Assembly (NCBI GenBank): GCA_000349905.1
Contig: KB722752.1
Span: 1-51,198 of the forward strand
Source: Volvariella volvacea V23
Taxonomy: Eukaryota; Basidiomycota; Agaricomycetes; Agaricales; Pluteaceae
Direction of reading: 5' to 3'
Length of the DNA stretch: 51,198 bases
In this document: positions 35,526 through 47,549 of the stretch, one piece after another
Layout of the letters: each line of letters begins with the position of its first letter
How positions within the stretch are numbered: the first letter of the stretch is position 1
Translations under genes and position numbers: made by a program
The notes under the pieces: generated by a model
Told to the model about the DNA's origin: nothing
Databases searched by the model: none
The model's input: only the letters and a program-made list of their open reading frames with translations

Positions 35526-38500
35526 TGTCAATACGCTATTGTCCGTCTCCGATTCCCGTCACCCCCGGACATTTTTGGTTTTCCTTTTTCGATGCGGCGT
35601 TTATTTTGAACACTTCACAATACGCCATTGGTTACCTGAATAGATCTATTACCTTCAACCCGCTTCAAGTTTCTTCTTTCCTATTCATACACCCATATCT
35701 CCTTACACCGGTTCGTTCTTCTGCTTCGTTCCGCGCATATACATAAGCGTTTGGTTCTTCACACACCTACCACAGCCCCATGATAGACATATAAGCAACA
35801 CACCACAGCCGTTATAACACGTTACATATACCACGACAGGCTCCATCTACGATACTTGACACACATCATGCTACACGTGCTACACGTTTCCCGAATGCTA
35901 TCTACGCCCCTACAATACCGCTCCACCTTTACTCCCGACCAACTTCCCTATCTCCTTCCCCGCCTCCGAATCTCCTCCAACCCAATTAATTCCCCCACCC
36001 CTAGCCCCTATCATCACGAATGTTAATGTAACACCACGATATAATTAATGTGTATCCCCCTTAGTGCGCCCCCTTACACATTGGTTGGCGCTAGTATTGG
36101 CACTGGTATATTGACGGCCACATCTCGGTGAAAGCCTTTCTCGGAGCCCATTGTATTGGAGGCCTTTAGGAGCGCATTTCATCCCCTTATACGCCGCTGC
36201 CCGCTGCCGCGTTTATTCACACATTGATCATTACGATTATATACGTATAGGCGGATGCACATATCGACGGTACGATAGTGCCAAAGTTAGCAAGTCCAAG
36301 CACAACGTAAGAGTCCCTCGTTATCTGAGTAACCCCGCCTTTCGACCGAGGGAAGGGAAGGGAAGGGAAGGGAAGGGTGCTGTTACTTCCACCATTGAAT
36401 CGCAGATTACCAGCCCGAGCTCGCTTCGGCGAATTTGATTGGGACGGTTCCACGCGGAACGTGTATCATTGATTCCGAATGTGGGCTGGGAGTGATAATT
36501 GGAGACTGATACTGATACTGATGTCAGTAGTGCTGTTTCAAGCAAGCAAGCGGTCCGCATCTGCGTGACGCTTGTGTATTCGGGGAGCGGAGAGATAGGG
36601 AATAACAGGAAGCGGGGGGGTGGGGCGTTGTTGGGAGATAGGTCGTTTGTTCTTCCGCGTTCCGTCTCGTTCCTTTTCACTTTCCTCACACATATCACTC
36701 GCTGGCACACATTCTCTCGGCCGATATGTTCGCGTTTGAAGGGTGCTATGTTTGATTTGCTCGGGTGTGGTGGAGGAGCGATAGGCGTTGAGCTCTTTCC
36801 AGTCCGTTCATTCGAACGAGCAGTGAGCTCGTGGTGTGACGTGCCCGATGGCTGACGGGAATGGATTAGTTGGAGCAGTAAGAATGAAGCTACTAGCTAT
36901 AGCATTGACAGGCGGTTCGTAAACCCTGCCCACCTATGACGCCGTCTAGGCCATTTCTGTCGATGTGCGCTCAACCTCTTTGTCCGTCACGGAGGAACAT
37001 AGCTGTGCGTTGCAGCTCCGGTATAGCTGGGATGATGACCCGCTCGTCTTACGCCACTATTGCACGGTACAGCGAGCACAGTGCACTGGAATGGCGGGGA
37101 GACCTGGGGTAACATACTGTGGCGGCCCAGCCAGAGTGGGCTGAGGGGGAAAGCATAGAGATAACGGCTGCTGTGTGGCGACGATTTGACTCCGTTCCGT
37201 GTTTTCCTTTTCAGGGTGACTTGGAGAAGCTCATTTGGGCCAATCGCGTCGTGTCTTTTTCTCCTGCTTAGCGCCCTTGGCTCATATTTAGCCTGGGGCC
37301 CTTACTACTAGTGTGACATTGATATTAGCTCTGTTGCTCCACGCTAGTGAGTATATGTACACCAGGCTTCGAGGTAATCATCGCAAGCTAGCGACAACAT
37401 GAATGATGTAGTTTAAGCTGACACATTATTGGCGCAGATAGCACATACCAACACTCGGGCTGATATCTACCGCCTTCTCTTACCGGACTTGCACCCCGAC
37501 GTGGTCTACTTCACCTCACCTCACGTCCTTCACACAACTGGGCCATTATTCCTATCTGATCCGGGCTGAGAAACTGCAAAGGTAGCAACAGGGTCAATAG
37601 AACGACGGGTCAAAGAAGGACCACTTTATCCCATGGCATGACAGACGGTGATTGACATTTTGATTCCACACGACTGGCACCGTGGCATATGTTCAATTCA
37701 GAGCCTTCAAGTCGCATTCAATGGGGAATCACGTTCAATAGGGTTATTGCCTTCTTGGTATTTAGCCTATAGAGTTGCCATATTTATGTGATCAGAGCGA
37801 TGGTTCGGTGCTGGGTTGTATCAGCAGCAATTACTTCTTGCCAACGTACAGGACGGTTTAGCACGCATCGCACGCTTGCAAGGTCAACATCTTGCCGTGA
37901 TGTGCACTAACACTAGCCAGGTACCTATCACTGCTTCTAGTTCGGCACTGAACTCGCATGGACTTAGTACGTCCTACAAATATGCTTTTCAATGTGCATC
38001 GTGGGATGCAAGATCGTACTTCCTTCGTGGATGATCAATCAAGGGTGTAACCCTAAGCAGCGGCAATTTCCAGCTTGGGGTCGCTGACGATCGTTCGTGC
38101 GCGCATTATATGTACTCGAACACGTTCATTGGGGCTGGAGAACGGATCGACCGGGGAGTATTATTCGAAAAACGTTCTTCACCACGCACGATTGCAAACC
38201 CGTGTGCATGCTTTGATGCTGAAATGACCTACCCTGCAGGTCGCAAAGTAGAGGATCGTAGGTGGTTCAGATCGGGGGTTTGTATGTAGGATGGATCATA
38301 GCCGTGATTAAGGGTAGATTGAGGGTAAGAATACAAATTGCAAATACAGCAAAATCCCAGTGCTAACAATACATAAGTAGACGGAAGAAAGAGGGGTTGC
38401 CGCTACACGTTTCTGCGCTGGATCCATGCACAGTAGTTGTTGGACGATCGTATTCGGCGATGTCCAGCTTTTAGTTCGGGAAGACAGAGGCAACGGGGTA

Positions 38501-38838
38501 ACTCATGGTGCCCATGCTTGAATGACCGATCAATCTGCAAGGATGATCGTGGTCGGTTGGGAAAGAGATTATGCGCCCCATGGGGGAAGATGGAGCCGTG
38601 GTATAGAGTGTTGCGGCGCGTGGAGTCGGACACAGGGTGGAAGGTCTGGACGGTGGTGGGGTTGCGCGAGTGGACGGCAAAAGTGGCTAGAGGTGGTGTG
38701 ACTAGGTCATGAGTCATAAAGTCGTAAAATACCTGCAAGGCAGTGTTAATTAAAATGCTGAGAATGAAAAAAAAAGCTGAGGAGACTTACGTTCTGCAGA
38801 GGTGGTCAACAGAGCTCCCGAGTCTCGTGAGCGATCCC
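35526..38838. other. Long gene-poor stretch
   Basis: About 3.3 kb carry no gene I can support. They include a (GGGAA)5 tract, a G-rich stretch near 36610-36625 and scattered short frames (for example 37816-38034). On the - strand at 38403-38738 one frame reads MTHDLVTPPLATFAVHSRNP and could be an exon related to the small membrane protein next to it, but I could not join it in frame. Confidence 0.45.
36350..36377. repeat. (GGGAA)5 short tandem repeat
   Basis: Five perfect copies of the pentanucleotide GGGAA plus a partial GGG. It is a simple microsatellite. Confidence 0.95.
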
Positions 38839-39395
38839 TCATATAATTGTCGGGATCGTGTCCGAGATGAATGACCATGCACCGCCTTCTGACTCCTCTG
38901 ACTCTGGAATACGCCGACGTAGCCTTGATTTTGAGCGACAACGTTTACGTGATCGACGGATGATGGGTCTCCCACCAAATTTTGGGGACGGTGTGTCGTC
39001 TGAAGGTAGAGTCATGATTGACACCGGTATAGGTTCTGCTTCATCAGCCTGGGAAGGCGGCAGTTGGTAGACGTATAGAGGCCCAAAATGGACCTGGCGA
39101 CGTGGCGCACAATTTGATGAAGAAAGTGAAACCCAGGCTGATGCGCTGAGCTCGCATTTGGCAAGGAAGAGCGAGAGTGCGGTGATTATGGTCGCGAATA
39201 TCATTGCTTCCATGAAAATAAAAGTCCCATTGAAGGGCTTGAACCAGGAATCAAAGTCTCGACCGAGCTGTCAATAGACGTGTCAATTGAAAAAATTTGC
39301 ACATGGAATCTGCAACTCACCGACTGCAAAGCAAAGAGGAGCATTTCGTGGTGGTGGGAGTAGGATAATAAGAAGTAGAGAATAGCGTGCGGCAT
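38839..39395 (-). CDS. Small membrane protein, 167 aa (tentative)
   Basis: Two exons (39321-39395 and 38839-39267) join in phase 0 with GT...AG borders. The protein starts MPHAILYFLLSYSHHHEMLL. A membrane helix is likely at MIFATIITALSLFLAKCELS. A Pro/Ser-rich then strongly basic tail follows (RPIIRRSRKRCRSKSRLRRR) and an acidic patch (IPESEESEGG). I do not recognise the family. The 3' end is uncertain: open frames continue on the same strand to about 38300, with a good splice donor at ~38787 and an acceptor at ~38735, so the true gene may have more exons and a different tail. Confidence 0.4.
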
Positions 39396-40050
39396 TAAAA
39401 CCACGCTTCAAATGAAACTATCCAAATGCACAGACTCGCTGTGCATTGTGCCGCTGAATGCGGAGTGACAGCGAAGGCTGGGTAACGCCGTAACGGACAC
39501 GGCCGTAGTCACAGCCGCCATTGTCCCCCCATTTTGGCAGGCCAGTCGCAGCACGCCTGGGAACTCTGATAACCTTGACCTTATCAACGCTTGGCCTGGT
39601 ACTGATACCGCCAATATATTGCTTTGCTTGCAGCTGGAATACTAGAACCTCACCGACCTTGCCCACCATCACTGACCCACCTTATCGCATCGGCGTCTAT
39701 TTTTGGACGAGCAGTCTCCAAATAGTGGCGCTATCCCGAGCGTCGTAGTAGCCTTCGAGGAATGGCGAGCAGAAATACTACATCTTGGAATTGCTTATCA
39801 GGGGCCGAGCAGCAGCCTGCCTGCCTATCACCTCTTCAGCAGTTATCTCGGTGGTTTACTACCCAACGCCACTATCTGCCACAGCAGTGCACGTGACCGT
39901 AATTGGCCGAACAGGATGGGCCAGACAACTTGGACGTCACAAGTTGGTCGGTGGCCATAACAGATAAATACCCCCAAGCCCGGATCATCATGCGTTCTTT
40001 CTCTTGCTCTCTTTTCTTTCGGCTCCTCTGCGTTTGCGTGCTTTTGAACA
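39396..40050. other. Divergent intergenic region
   Basis: This holds the upstream regions of the small membrane protein (-) and the dioxygenase (+). Pyrimidine-rich sequence precedes the dioxygenase ATG at 40051. I see no gene. Confidence 0.45.
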
Positions 40051-41512
40051 ATGGCCATTGAACTCGTTCCCCTTCCCCTCCCCGCATCTGCTGATCCGTC
40101 CAAGTTCACGGACTTTGGGCGTGAAGTCAAGGGAATCAATCCAGGATTGGCGACCCCAGAACAGCTCGAAGAGATCAAGGATGCTTTGTACAAGGTCCAT
40201 TTTGATAGTATCTTCTTGCTTTCACGCTGAATCTAAATCACATGCCAAACAGCACTCTGCTCTGCTCTTCCGGGATGTAGTCGTAACCCCTGAGCAGCAG
40301 TACGCTCTGACCAAGGTACAAATCCGCCCTCCACCACACATTTTCACACCCGCTTAAGCGAGTTATCTAGGCGTTCGACCCCCAATCAGAGAGCTACGGA
40401 CACGGAAACAACAAGACCGAGGGCACAAAGGCCTCAATCCTGCACCCCGATCTCAAGACCATACCCCGTGTACCTCAAGTCCAGCTCATCGGAAACGGCA
40501 CAGTATACAACCACGAAGGTCTCGCCGAAGCTAAACTCAAACACCCAAATCACACCACCTTCCACAAGACCCGTGTCTCTCCGGAGGACGAGGAGAAGGG
40601 CGTTACGCGATTCTATCGTTGGCACATTGACGCTGCCCTCTACGACCTCAACCCTCCTCGGGTGACCACTCTCTACGGCATCAAGGTACCCAGTGGACCT
40701 ACTCAAGTCGTCCGCTACGACGATGGGACAGGCGATGAGCTGCCTGTGCCATTGGGTACCACCGCCTTTGTCTCCGGGAAGACCATGTTCGACATCCTTC
40801 CACCTGAACTCAAGAGTGTTGCTGTTAGGGCCCGTGTCAAGTATGCTCCTCACCCCTATGTCTGGATGGCACCTGCTCGTGCTCTCCCAACTGGCCTCGG
40901 CATTGAAACTGATGGACTGGAGTTGCCTCTGACCGATCTGCCTCCTTGGGACGAGTCTAAAGTCAAGGTTTTGCCAATTGTACGTTGTTCATGTCTGCCT
41001 TGCGACTTCATTATACTTAGGAAGCATTCAAGGTATGGAAGAACCCTACCACAGGCAATCTGCACTTCCAAGTTCATCCTTGTGGTGCTCTGGAAATTCT
41101 TGTCGACCCTCTTCCTGCTGGTGCTAAACGCGAAGGAGCACTCTACCCCGATGGTGCACAAATCACTGACCTGAAAGAGGTTCGGGATCTCTTGTACAAG
41201 ATGCAACGCCCGGCCATCGCCCCCGAGGTACGGCGCTCAACTCTTCCTCTTTCGCACTGCTCATCATCCAATTTCCATCTAGTTGGTGTATCCCCATGAT
41301 TGGTAAGTGTAGCAGAATACCAAGTCATGACTACGAACTCAATTGCTTCTAGGCGCGAGAATGACCTCGTTCTCTTCCACAACCGTGGCGTGCTCCATAC
41401 TGTCGTGGGAGCATTCAAGCCCGACCAAGTTCGTGCATTCCACCAATGCAACTTGGCCGCCTCGGATGAGCCAGCCGGCCCTAGCGAAGAGGATGTCAAG
41501 AAGTGGGCATGA
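40051..41512 (+). CDS. xanA: 2-oxoglutarate/Fe(II) dioxygenase, XanA (xanthine dioxygenase) type
   Basis: TauD-family enzymes use Fe(II), O2 and 2-oxoglutarate to hydroxylate small substrates. The fungal XanA branch converts xanthine to uric acid in purine catabolism. Six exons (40051-40194, 40253-40315, 40371-40979, 41021-41227, 41283-41302 and 41353-41512) join to 400 residues. It starts MAIELVPLPLPASADPSKFT. The iron-binding His-x-Asp is in FYRWHIDAALY. The distal His is in LLFHNR...LHTVVGAF, and the 2-oxoglutarate Arg is in the RAFHQCNLAAS string. The Gln and Asn of that last string match residues I recall as implicated in xanthine binding in XanA. Substrate is therefore a good inference, not proven. 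It lies next to eL21 with a ~300 bp convergent gap. Confidence 0.88.
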
Positions 41513-41816
41513 GATCGTCTCCTTACTTCTCTGTACTCGGATATTAGGGTTCGCATATGAAATATATTATCCCTTTCTCCCGTATTGCGTTGTGAGATGG
41601 TTGACCCCACACAAGGGAGCGAGAAAGGTAGGAATGATACGGATTCTCACCTTCTACTTTGTATAGCCTAGTCACTGGTATCCTCAAAATGTGATTGTGT
41701 GCATAGGGCAATAATCGGACATGCTTTTGGGTTGGAGGGCCGCATAGGGTAATGCATTACACATACAATCATGATAATAACCTCACTGCGCACAAAGGAC
41801 GACAAGAACCCAACTC
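41513..41816. other. Convergent intergenic region
   Basis: This separates the dioxygenase and eL21 stop codons and probably holds both 3' UTRs. I see no gene. Confidence 0.5.
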
Positions 41817-42460
41817 TTAGATTGTTGTCTCGTAAGGAACAGGGGTCATGGTTTGTGGTGTGTTGTCGGTGGTGGTGACAACGCGTGCTTCCCGCGGTAG
41901 AGCAGGGATGCGTCGGAGGTTGACTTGCTCTGCAACACATCTCGTCTCAAGCCAATCAGAAAACAAGCAAGTGGGCAACTCACCTCCTTTTGCCTTTGCC
42001 TCAGCGTGCGCCTCATGGTTACGCTTCACCCGATCCAAGAACTCCTGTCGGCATTTTGAGTGCTTAACGTGCTCGATTCGCAGGTTAACACGCTTCTCGA
42101 TGTAGCGGTTTCCGACGACCTTGTATACGATCACTCCGACGGAAGAGGGGGTGACGTTGTAGACGATGCCGGTTCGTCTTCACAGGTATTGGTTAGGTTG
42201 GATTTTAAAGGCAGATAACGTATTTGTTCATACCCATGGTAGTACTTGTGGGGCATACCCTTTTGTTGGGCAGCGTTGGCCTTGATATCAACAATATCTC
42301 CGACACTGTAGTTTGTGAGATATGTAGAGAGCTTCACGGGGCCGTGCTCTGTCAGGGCGTTTGCCTAAGTTTCTCTGGGATTCGACAAGTTTAACGCACC
42401 CTTGAAGCCCCGCTTGAACATATGGCGCGTGCGCGCGCGGTAACCGAAGGAGTGAGGCAT
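41817..42460 (-). CDS. RPL21: Large-subunit ribosomal protein eL21
   Basis: eL21 is a structural protein of the 60S subunit. Four exons (42400-42460, 42234-42348, 41984-42177 and 41817-41929) join to 160 residues, the family's usual length. It starts [20 protein letters not shown] and continues [40 protein letters not shown] and [20 protein letters not shown], ending TPVPYETTI. All introns are short GT...AG. The gene is head-to-head with the small-subunit protein uS4, 299 bp between start codons, which suggests coordinated expression from a shared promoter. Confidence 0.96.
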
Positions 42461-42759
42461 CTTGAGTTCTAAAAATCCACCCAATAAGCTTGCCGCCTAA
42501 ACCACAGGGAAGTATACTAACGGAGGTCGTTGGAAGTGTCGGTGTCGAGTAACTTGCCCCGCTGTGCTTGGTGAGGAGTTCGGTTATTCCCGAGGTGGCT
42601 GAAGTCCTACTGGATAGTTTATCAGCCGCCGAATGGCAGAGCCAAACCTATTTGGTCGTCTTTGGTCCCATCAAGGAAAAGGCAGCAAGCCCTACAAAGC
42701 ACCTCAAGCACCGTCGCCGCCGTTGTTCTCGTCGTCGACACCGTCAAGACTAACGAAGT
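42461..42759. promoter_or_regulatory. Shared divergent promoter of eL21 and uS4 genes
   Basis: The 299 bp between the two ATGs must hold both promoters and leaders. A CCAAT-like ACCCAAT lies near the eL21 side, and pyrimidine/CGTCGTC-rich sequence leads into the uS4 start. No clear TATA box is visible. Confidence 0.6.
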
Positions 42760-43631
42760 ATGCCTAGGTAATCCTTTTGATTTGCGATCTTGGCAGTGGC
42801 CTTGAGATGACTCTTTGCTTTTTAGGGCACCCCGGAATCACAGCAAGACGTGAGCATTTCTTACTTCAAGATCCACTTTTGAGTGGAGGGCATATCCCGG
42901 ATAATGTGCTGATTAAAGCCTTTCCGTGCCCCTTGTTATCATTTCCATTGGGAATGATAATCCTATGACTATAGCTACAAGGTCCCTCGTCGACCCTACG
43001 AATCAGCTCGTCTCGATGCCGAGCTGAAGGTTGGAGCACTCTCGTTTGCGCTTAATTAACATAGAGCTAAGAATTCTGTGTTATAGCTTGCAGGTGAATA
43101 CGGCCTGCGAAACAAGCGCGAAATCTGGCGTATCGCCCTCATTTTGTCCAAAATCCGTCGTGCTGCTCGTGAATTGCTCAAGCTCGATGAGAAAGACCCC
43201 AAGCGTCTCTTCGAGGGTAACGCCCTGATCCGTCGTCTCGTCCGAATTGGTGTGTTGGATGAATCTAGGATGCGTCTGGATTACGTGTTGGCACTGAAGA
43301 TTGAGGATTTCTTGGAAAGAAGATTGCAGACTCAGGTGTTCAAGAGTGGATTGGCCAAGAGTATTCACCACGCTCGTGTGCTCATCAGGCAACGACACAT
43401 CCGGTATGTCGCTACTTGTGCATTCGCTGATCGTCGTAACCATGGTCTTGCAGTGTTGGCAAGCAAATTGTCAATGTCCCATCCTTCGTCGTCCGTTTGG
43501 ACTCTCAAAAGCATATCGACTTTGCACTTACATCACCCTATGGTGGTGGACGCCCTGGCCGTGTCAAGAGGAAGAGGGCTGCTGCTGCTGCTGCTAAGGC
43601 TGATGGAGGCGATGAAGAAGAAGAGGAGTAA
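42760..43631 (+). CDS. RPS9: Small-subunit ribosomal protein uS4 (RPS9)
   Basis: uS4 binds 18S rRNA early in 40S assembly and contributes to decoding accuracy. Five exons (42760-42767, 42826-42849, 42975-43029, 43087-43403 and 43454-43631) join to 193 residues. It starts [20 protein letters not shown]. Then come [20 protein letters not shown] and the S4 domain with [40 protein letters not shown] and [20 protein letters not shown]. The tail has an Ala run (GCT repeats) and ends in acidic EEEEE. The first two exons are only 8 and 24 nt. Intron 2 (42850-42974) is longer than its neighbours and carries a stable hairpin close to its 3' splice site. Confidence 0.96.
42936..42960 (+). promoter_or_regulatory. 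Hairpin in RPS9 intron 2
   Basis: Bases 42936-42946 (TTATCATTTCC) pair with 42950-42960 (GGGAATGATAA) in an 11-bp stem with one G-U pair and a 3-nt loop. It lies between the probable branch site CTGAT (42909-42913) and the 3' splice site ending at 42974. Confidence 0.7.
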
Positions 43632-44011
43632 ATTTCGTGCCAACTACATGCTGTTTGTATCCTACCGGTGTTACACCGTTTCTATGTCCTCTATGATACA
43701 TGCAGTTTTTGTCAGGACGAATTACCAATCATTGTAATTTGCTTTGACGTCGTCCATGACCTTTGTACCAGTGGACCATTCGACTTCATTTGTAACTGCA
43801 AAGCTGACATGGAACCCAAAACGTTAAAGTCGCCATAATTCATCCAAGGTCCCTGGTGCCTCTGAACCACCTTCAGGAAGTCCGCTACACCACGCAGGGC
43901 AATGCGTGAAATTGGTAAAGATAAAAATCGCGCTGAATATCCTGAGTCGGTGGTCGGTCGGTAACCTCAGCCTCCCAGCTCTGTGTTAGCTCCTCGAGCG
44001 ATTCCCGCCAG
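43632..44011. other. Intergenic, no supported gene
   Basis: This is probably the RPS9 3' UTR followed by flank of the kinase relic. I see nothing else. Confidence 0.45.
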
Positions 44012-46470
44012 TCAACCAAGAATGGTGCCATTTGTGAAGTAATGGGACTCAGACATATTTTGTTTAACTCTCTTCATATCAATTGCGATCACCATTTTTG
44101 AACTTTGTGCGGACTCGAGCGCTTCTTGCCACTTCTTTTTGACCTGAGATCTTTGCGAGTTGTTCCTAGCATTGAACAAGACAGACCATAGGCCGACCCG
44201 GAAGAACGAGTGTAGGTCATCCACAGGAGACTGCAAGTAAGGTTGTTGAAAAGCTATAGCGTAATGTAGATTCTCTGACATGAACTCCGGAGTACCCTCA
44301 ATATATCGTCAGACGATGTCCTGTCCAAAAAGCCGTCAATAGTTGACTCATGAATCGAACCTAGTCAATGTGCTCCTCATCAAAATAGGTCTCCTAGAAT
44401 GCAGCCATATCACCGTCCGTTACAAATGCTTTACAATTGGTCGAGATACCGAGCTTCTCGACAAGCTCCTGGACCTCTTTCGAGTATTTAAGTATAGTCG
44501 ATGGATTGGCAAGTGGATTGGCAGGATGATCCTGGAGCGATAACGATTCTATCTCTGCTACCACCGACCCCAGTATATCAGTAGATTCCTGCACATCTCG
44601 CGAGGTTGCAAGTAATGGAATTGCCTTTCGAAGGAATGCATCAGAAATAGCGAAGTTCTTCATTTCCTCGCCTCCATTAATCATTAGTACGTTCCCAATA
44701 CTGATGTCCCGGTGCATATAGCCAGCTTGGTAGAGGGATAGCCACCCTGTAGCGTTGCCGTGTTAGTTTGTGAGATAAATACGTTGGACCAAGCATACCC
44801 AATATCGCATGAACGAGGGCCTCACAGAGTTGCCAAGAGCTCTTAGCATGAACGAGCGAGATGCCAATGACTGAAAATGCGGAGTAGCACAGGGTTCGAG
44901 CTTCTGGTTCTGAATGTTTTTGACCCGTTTGATCGAAAATCGGCCAGTGAGCATCCTCAATTTCTTAACAGGTAAGAAGAGGTGGTCCGAGATGGGTTCG
45001 CCAGTTGAATGCCTCCCCTGATATGAAAGGAAAAGCTTTAGGGTGCCAAAGAGTCCATCGGCGGCTAAGTACATGTCCTGTTCGATGTCTTTGCAGCTGT
45101 CTACCTGCCAAGAGGACTTGAAAACAATTTGCTGCCCTGGGTCGGGGTCCGAGCTGGATGATTTTCCAGATACAAGGCGATTCGGTGAGGCGTACTCTAG
45201 GGTATGCGTAATTACAGTAAGCGAGGGAAGAGGGGAACTGGTGCGAGTCAGCTTCCTGTTGAAATGAACCAACAAGATACTCACTGCTTTCCGTCTCAAT
45301 AGATTTATCCTTTCTCTTGCTGGATTCGCCCTTACCCGATCCAGCCTTGGCACTTATGCTTTTGCTTTCGCTTTCGGTCTTGCTTCTACTTCCGGGTTTA
45401 CTTTCACCTGCAGTTTTGCTTTTACTTTCATCCTTGCCATAGGAAACTGTATGGCTTGCTGATCTCTTGCCAGCGTTACATATGCTTGTGTTTGCGAGTC
45501 CGGTAGAGCGCTGCAATGGAGTTGCTTGAATAATTGCTGGGCCACTCACGCACGATGACGACGACTCTGCTGTCGCTTCCTTGGAAATGCATGACAGGAG
45601 GGAGACCCTTTTTGCACGACCGCGTGTACACACTGAATCATGAAGGACCTGCTTGACTTCGCCAATGAAGTACTCCTCTTTGTCCAAGGGATAGGGGATG
45701 AGGTACGTAAAATCGTTGCAGGTGGAGATTAACCCGGCGTGCTGAGGCAATGACCACAAAAGAAGGGTCATGATACAAAGAAGAGCATCCGCTCGGCCTC
45801 TATGGGATTTGAGGTTGAGTGGCAGGGAAGATGTCAATCCCCCTTGGTGAAAGATCAGGAACCTAAGTTCGCTTGCAGTGTGACCAAAAGCCAGTACCAA
45901 TGCGAAGACGCGAGAAGGTTGGGCACTGAAGAGGCATCGTGCATACGCCGCAGCTTGTTCCAGCAAGTACATAACCGGACCCTTGACCTCCACCGGTAGC
46001 TGCATCCGGAGGCTCTCCTTATTGAGAGGGGGGGCTCCAGTACAGGCGTTCACCCGTTTCCAGGGCGTTTCCACCAGCAAGGCCTGGTTTGGGAGGACTA
46101 GCGTCCCCAACTCCGTCTACAAGAGTTCTGTTGTAGGCAACGAACTTGAGCTTGTTGTACCATCGCTTTGGATAACTGATGAGAACGGAGGCTCCTGCTG
46201 AGGCACATTCGTTCAGGAAGTCTGTGAGCGGTTAATAGTACGACGTTTTTGACTGGTACGTAGGCCATGGGGGAGGCATGTTAGTAGCAGCCGTAGGCCC
46301 GGCGTGGAGTGAAGGATAGGAGGTAGTAAGAGCCTGTTCAGCAGCTGAGAACGCGTTTTTAATAGATAGGAGATCTATGTCGCAGTTGCAGCTGTTCAAA
46401 AAGTAATGCTGTCCGTCTGTGAGCCCATCCTTCGGTTTCTTGGGAGACAACATCAAGGAGATCTTTTTGG
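44012..46470 (-). pseudogene. FunK1-type protein kinase, broken (right copy)
   Basis: Read on the - strand, FunK1 pieces occur in order. The N-terminal part has LSPKKPKDGLTDGQHYFLN, stopping at TSYY (46232) although the same frame continues PLTDFLNECASAGASVLISY. A shift at a run of seven G (46028-46034) precedes KESLRMQLPVEVKG. Then come FLIFHQGGLTSSLPLN, a Ser/Lys-rich linker (~45310-45420) and kinase parts ending with HRDISIGNVLMINGGEE at ~44665-44715. A TAG interrupts DGDMAAF|ETYFDEEHID. The end reads MSENLHYAIAFQQPYLQ and HYFTNGTILG. The HRD motif is intact, but at least three lesions make it a likely pseudogene. Some breaks could be unmodelled introns. It mirrors the + strand relic at 6620-8090. 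Confidence 0.75.
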
Positions 46471-47087
46471 CATTGAAGCACCATATTTAATTGTCAATTT
46501 CATCTGCCATAGTGGGTTTGAGATCTGCCTGAGAAGGCGCACTAACAGAGATCTGAACACCAGCGTAGATGGTGGTTGCAAAAGAGAAGGCACTAATTAG
46601 TTTTGGAGATTGTGATTTGCAGACCCACGTGACCGTGAATTGCCTATCGAGCTTGCCATTCTTATTCACTGGAGCGGTGCATATCAGTCGAGGTAGACAA
46701 CGCAAATGGGAGATCTCATCCACTGTACTGATACAGCTTGAGGGTCAAATTAAATTCAATTAACCTCAAATTGCCTCAATGCTCGTAAATCTGGTACGAA
46801 GGGACAGTTGTCAACATCTCATATTGAAATGGCCCATTTTCCCAGTTATGGACTCTGAAAGTGATTACATCCGGATGGTGTACACTGTAATTAAAATTTA
46901 TGAATACAACCAATTCATAGGCATGCCCTACTAGTACTGTGTTTTTCTGCTGTGCCCACGACGATTGGTTTAATTAAGGCGCATTGCACGACAATCGCTA
47001 TCGTGCTCGGCCTTCATTCAAACTCAGTGCGAGCGGTCCAAGAGCCCATACTCCACAACTTGAGGGAGAGTAATTGACTCTATTCCT
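46471..47087. other. Spacer between kinase relic and right arm
   Basis: On the - strand 46487-46723 is open and reads LDRQFTVTWVCKSQSPKLIS, possibly an N-terminal FunK1 fragment. Positions 46673-46722 resemble 4130-4195 in direct orientation. The rest is AT-rich without a gene. Confidence 0.4.
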
Positions 47088-47549
47088 GGAATAAAGCCAG
47101 TCACATGCATGTGCACCTATGTGCCGATTTTGACTTGTACCACTCACGTTCGGCAATTTGCGATCCTTGTTCTTGCTTTGCACATAGGTCATTGCGACCT
47201 AATTCCCAAGTTGATAGTCCTTGTGTTGTTATAAGATATTTGGTTACTAGTACTCGTCTGGCTAGCTGTTTCAGCTCTTGTATTCTCTGCTTCGGTTTCA
47301 AAGCTACCCTGAGCTGTATCCAATGCCTCTGAATAGTTGTTGAATCGATTTGGCACTAACAACGTGTGAGGCTGCACACCTAACAACTCAGACTCGTTGC
47401 TTTCGGCGTTGCCTAGTATGTTGTCCTTGTATTCTAAGCTCTTGTACTGTCCTCATATAAGTGCGACGACGACGCGCGTCGTCAACACGCATACGACGAT
47501 ATTTGACCTGTATGGCCTCTAGTAAGTTGACGGATTCATTTGGAGAGGG

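Noticed and set aside
36350..36377. (GGGAA)n as a telomere-like or regulatory repeat
   Set aside because: It is a five-copy microsatellite and does not match the usual fungal telomere unit TTAGGG.
40051..43631. Secondary-metabolite cluster around the dioxygenase
   Set aside because: Neighbours are ribosomal proteins, and the dioxygenase matches the purine-catabolic XanA type. No synthase or transporter is nearby.
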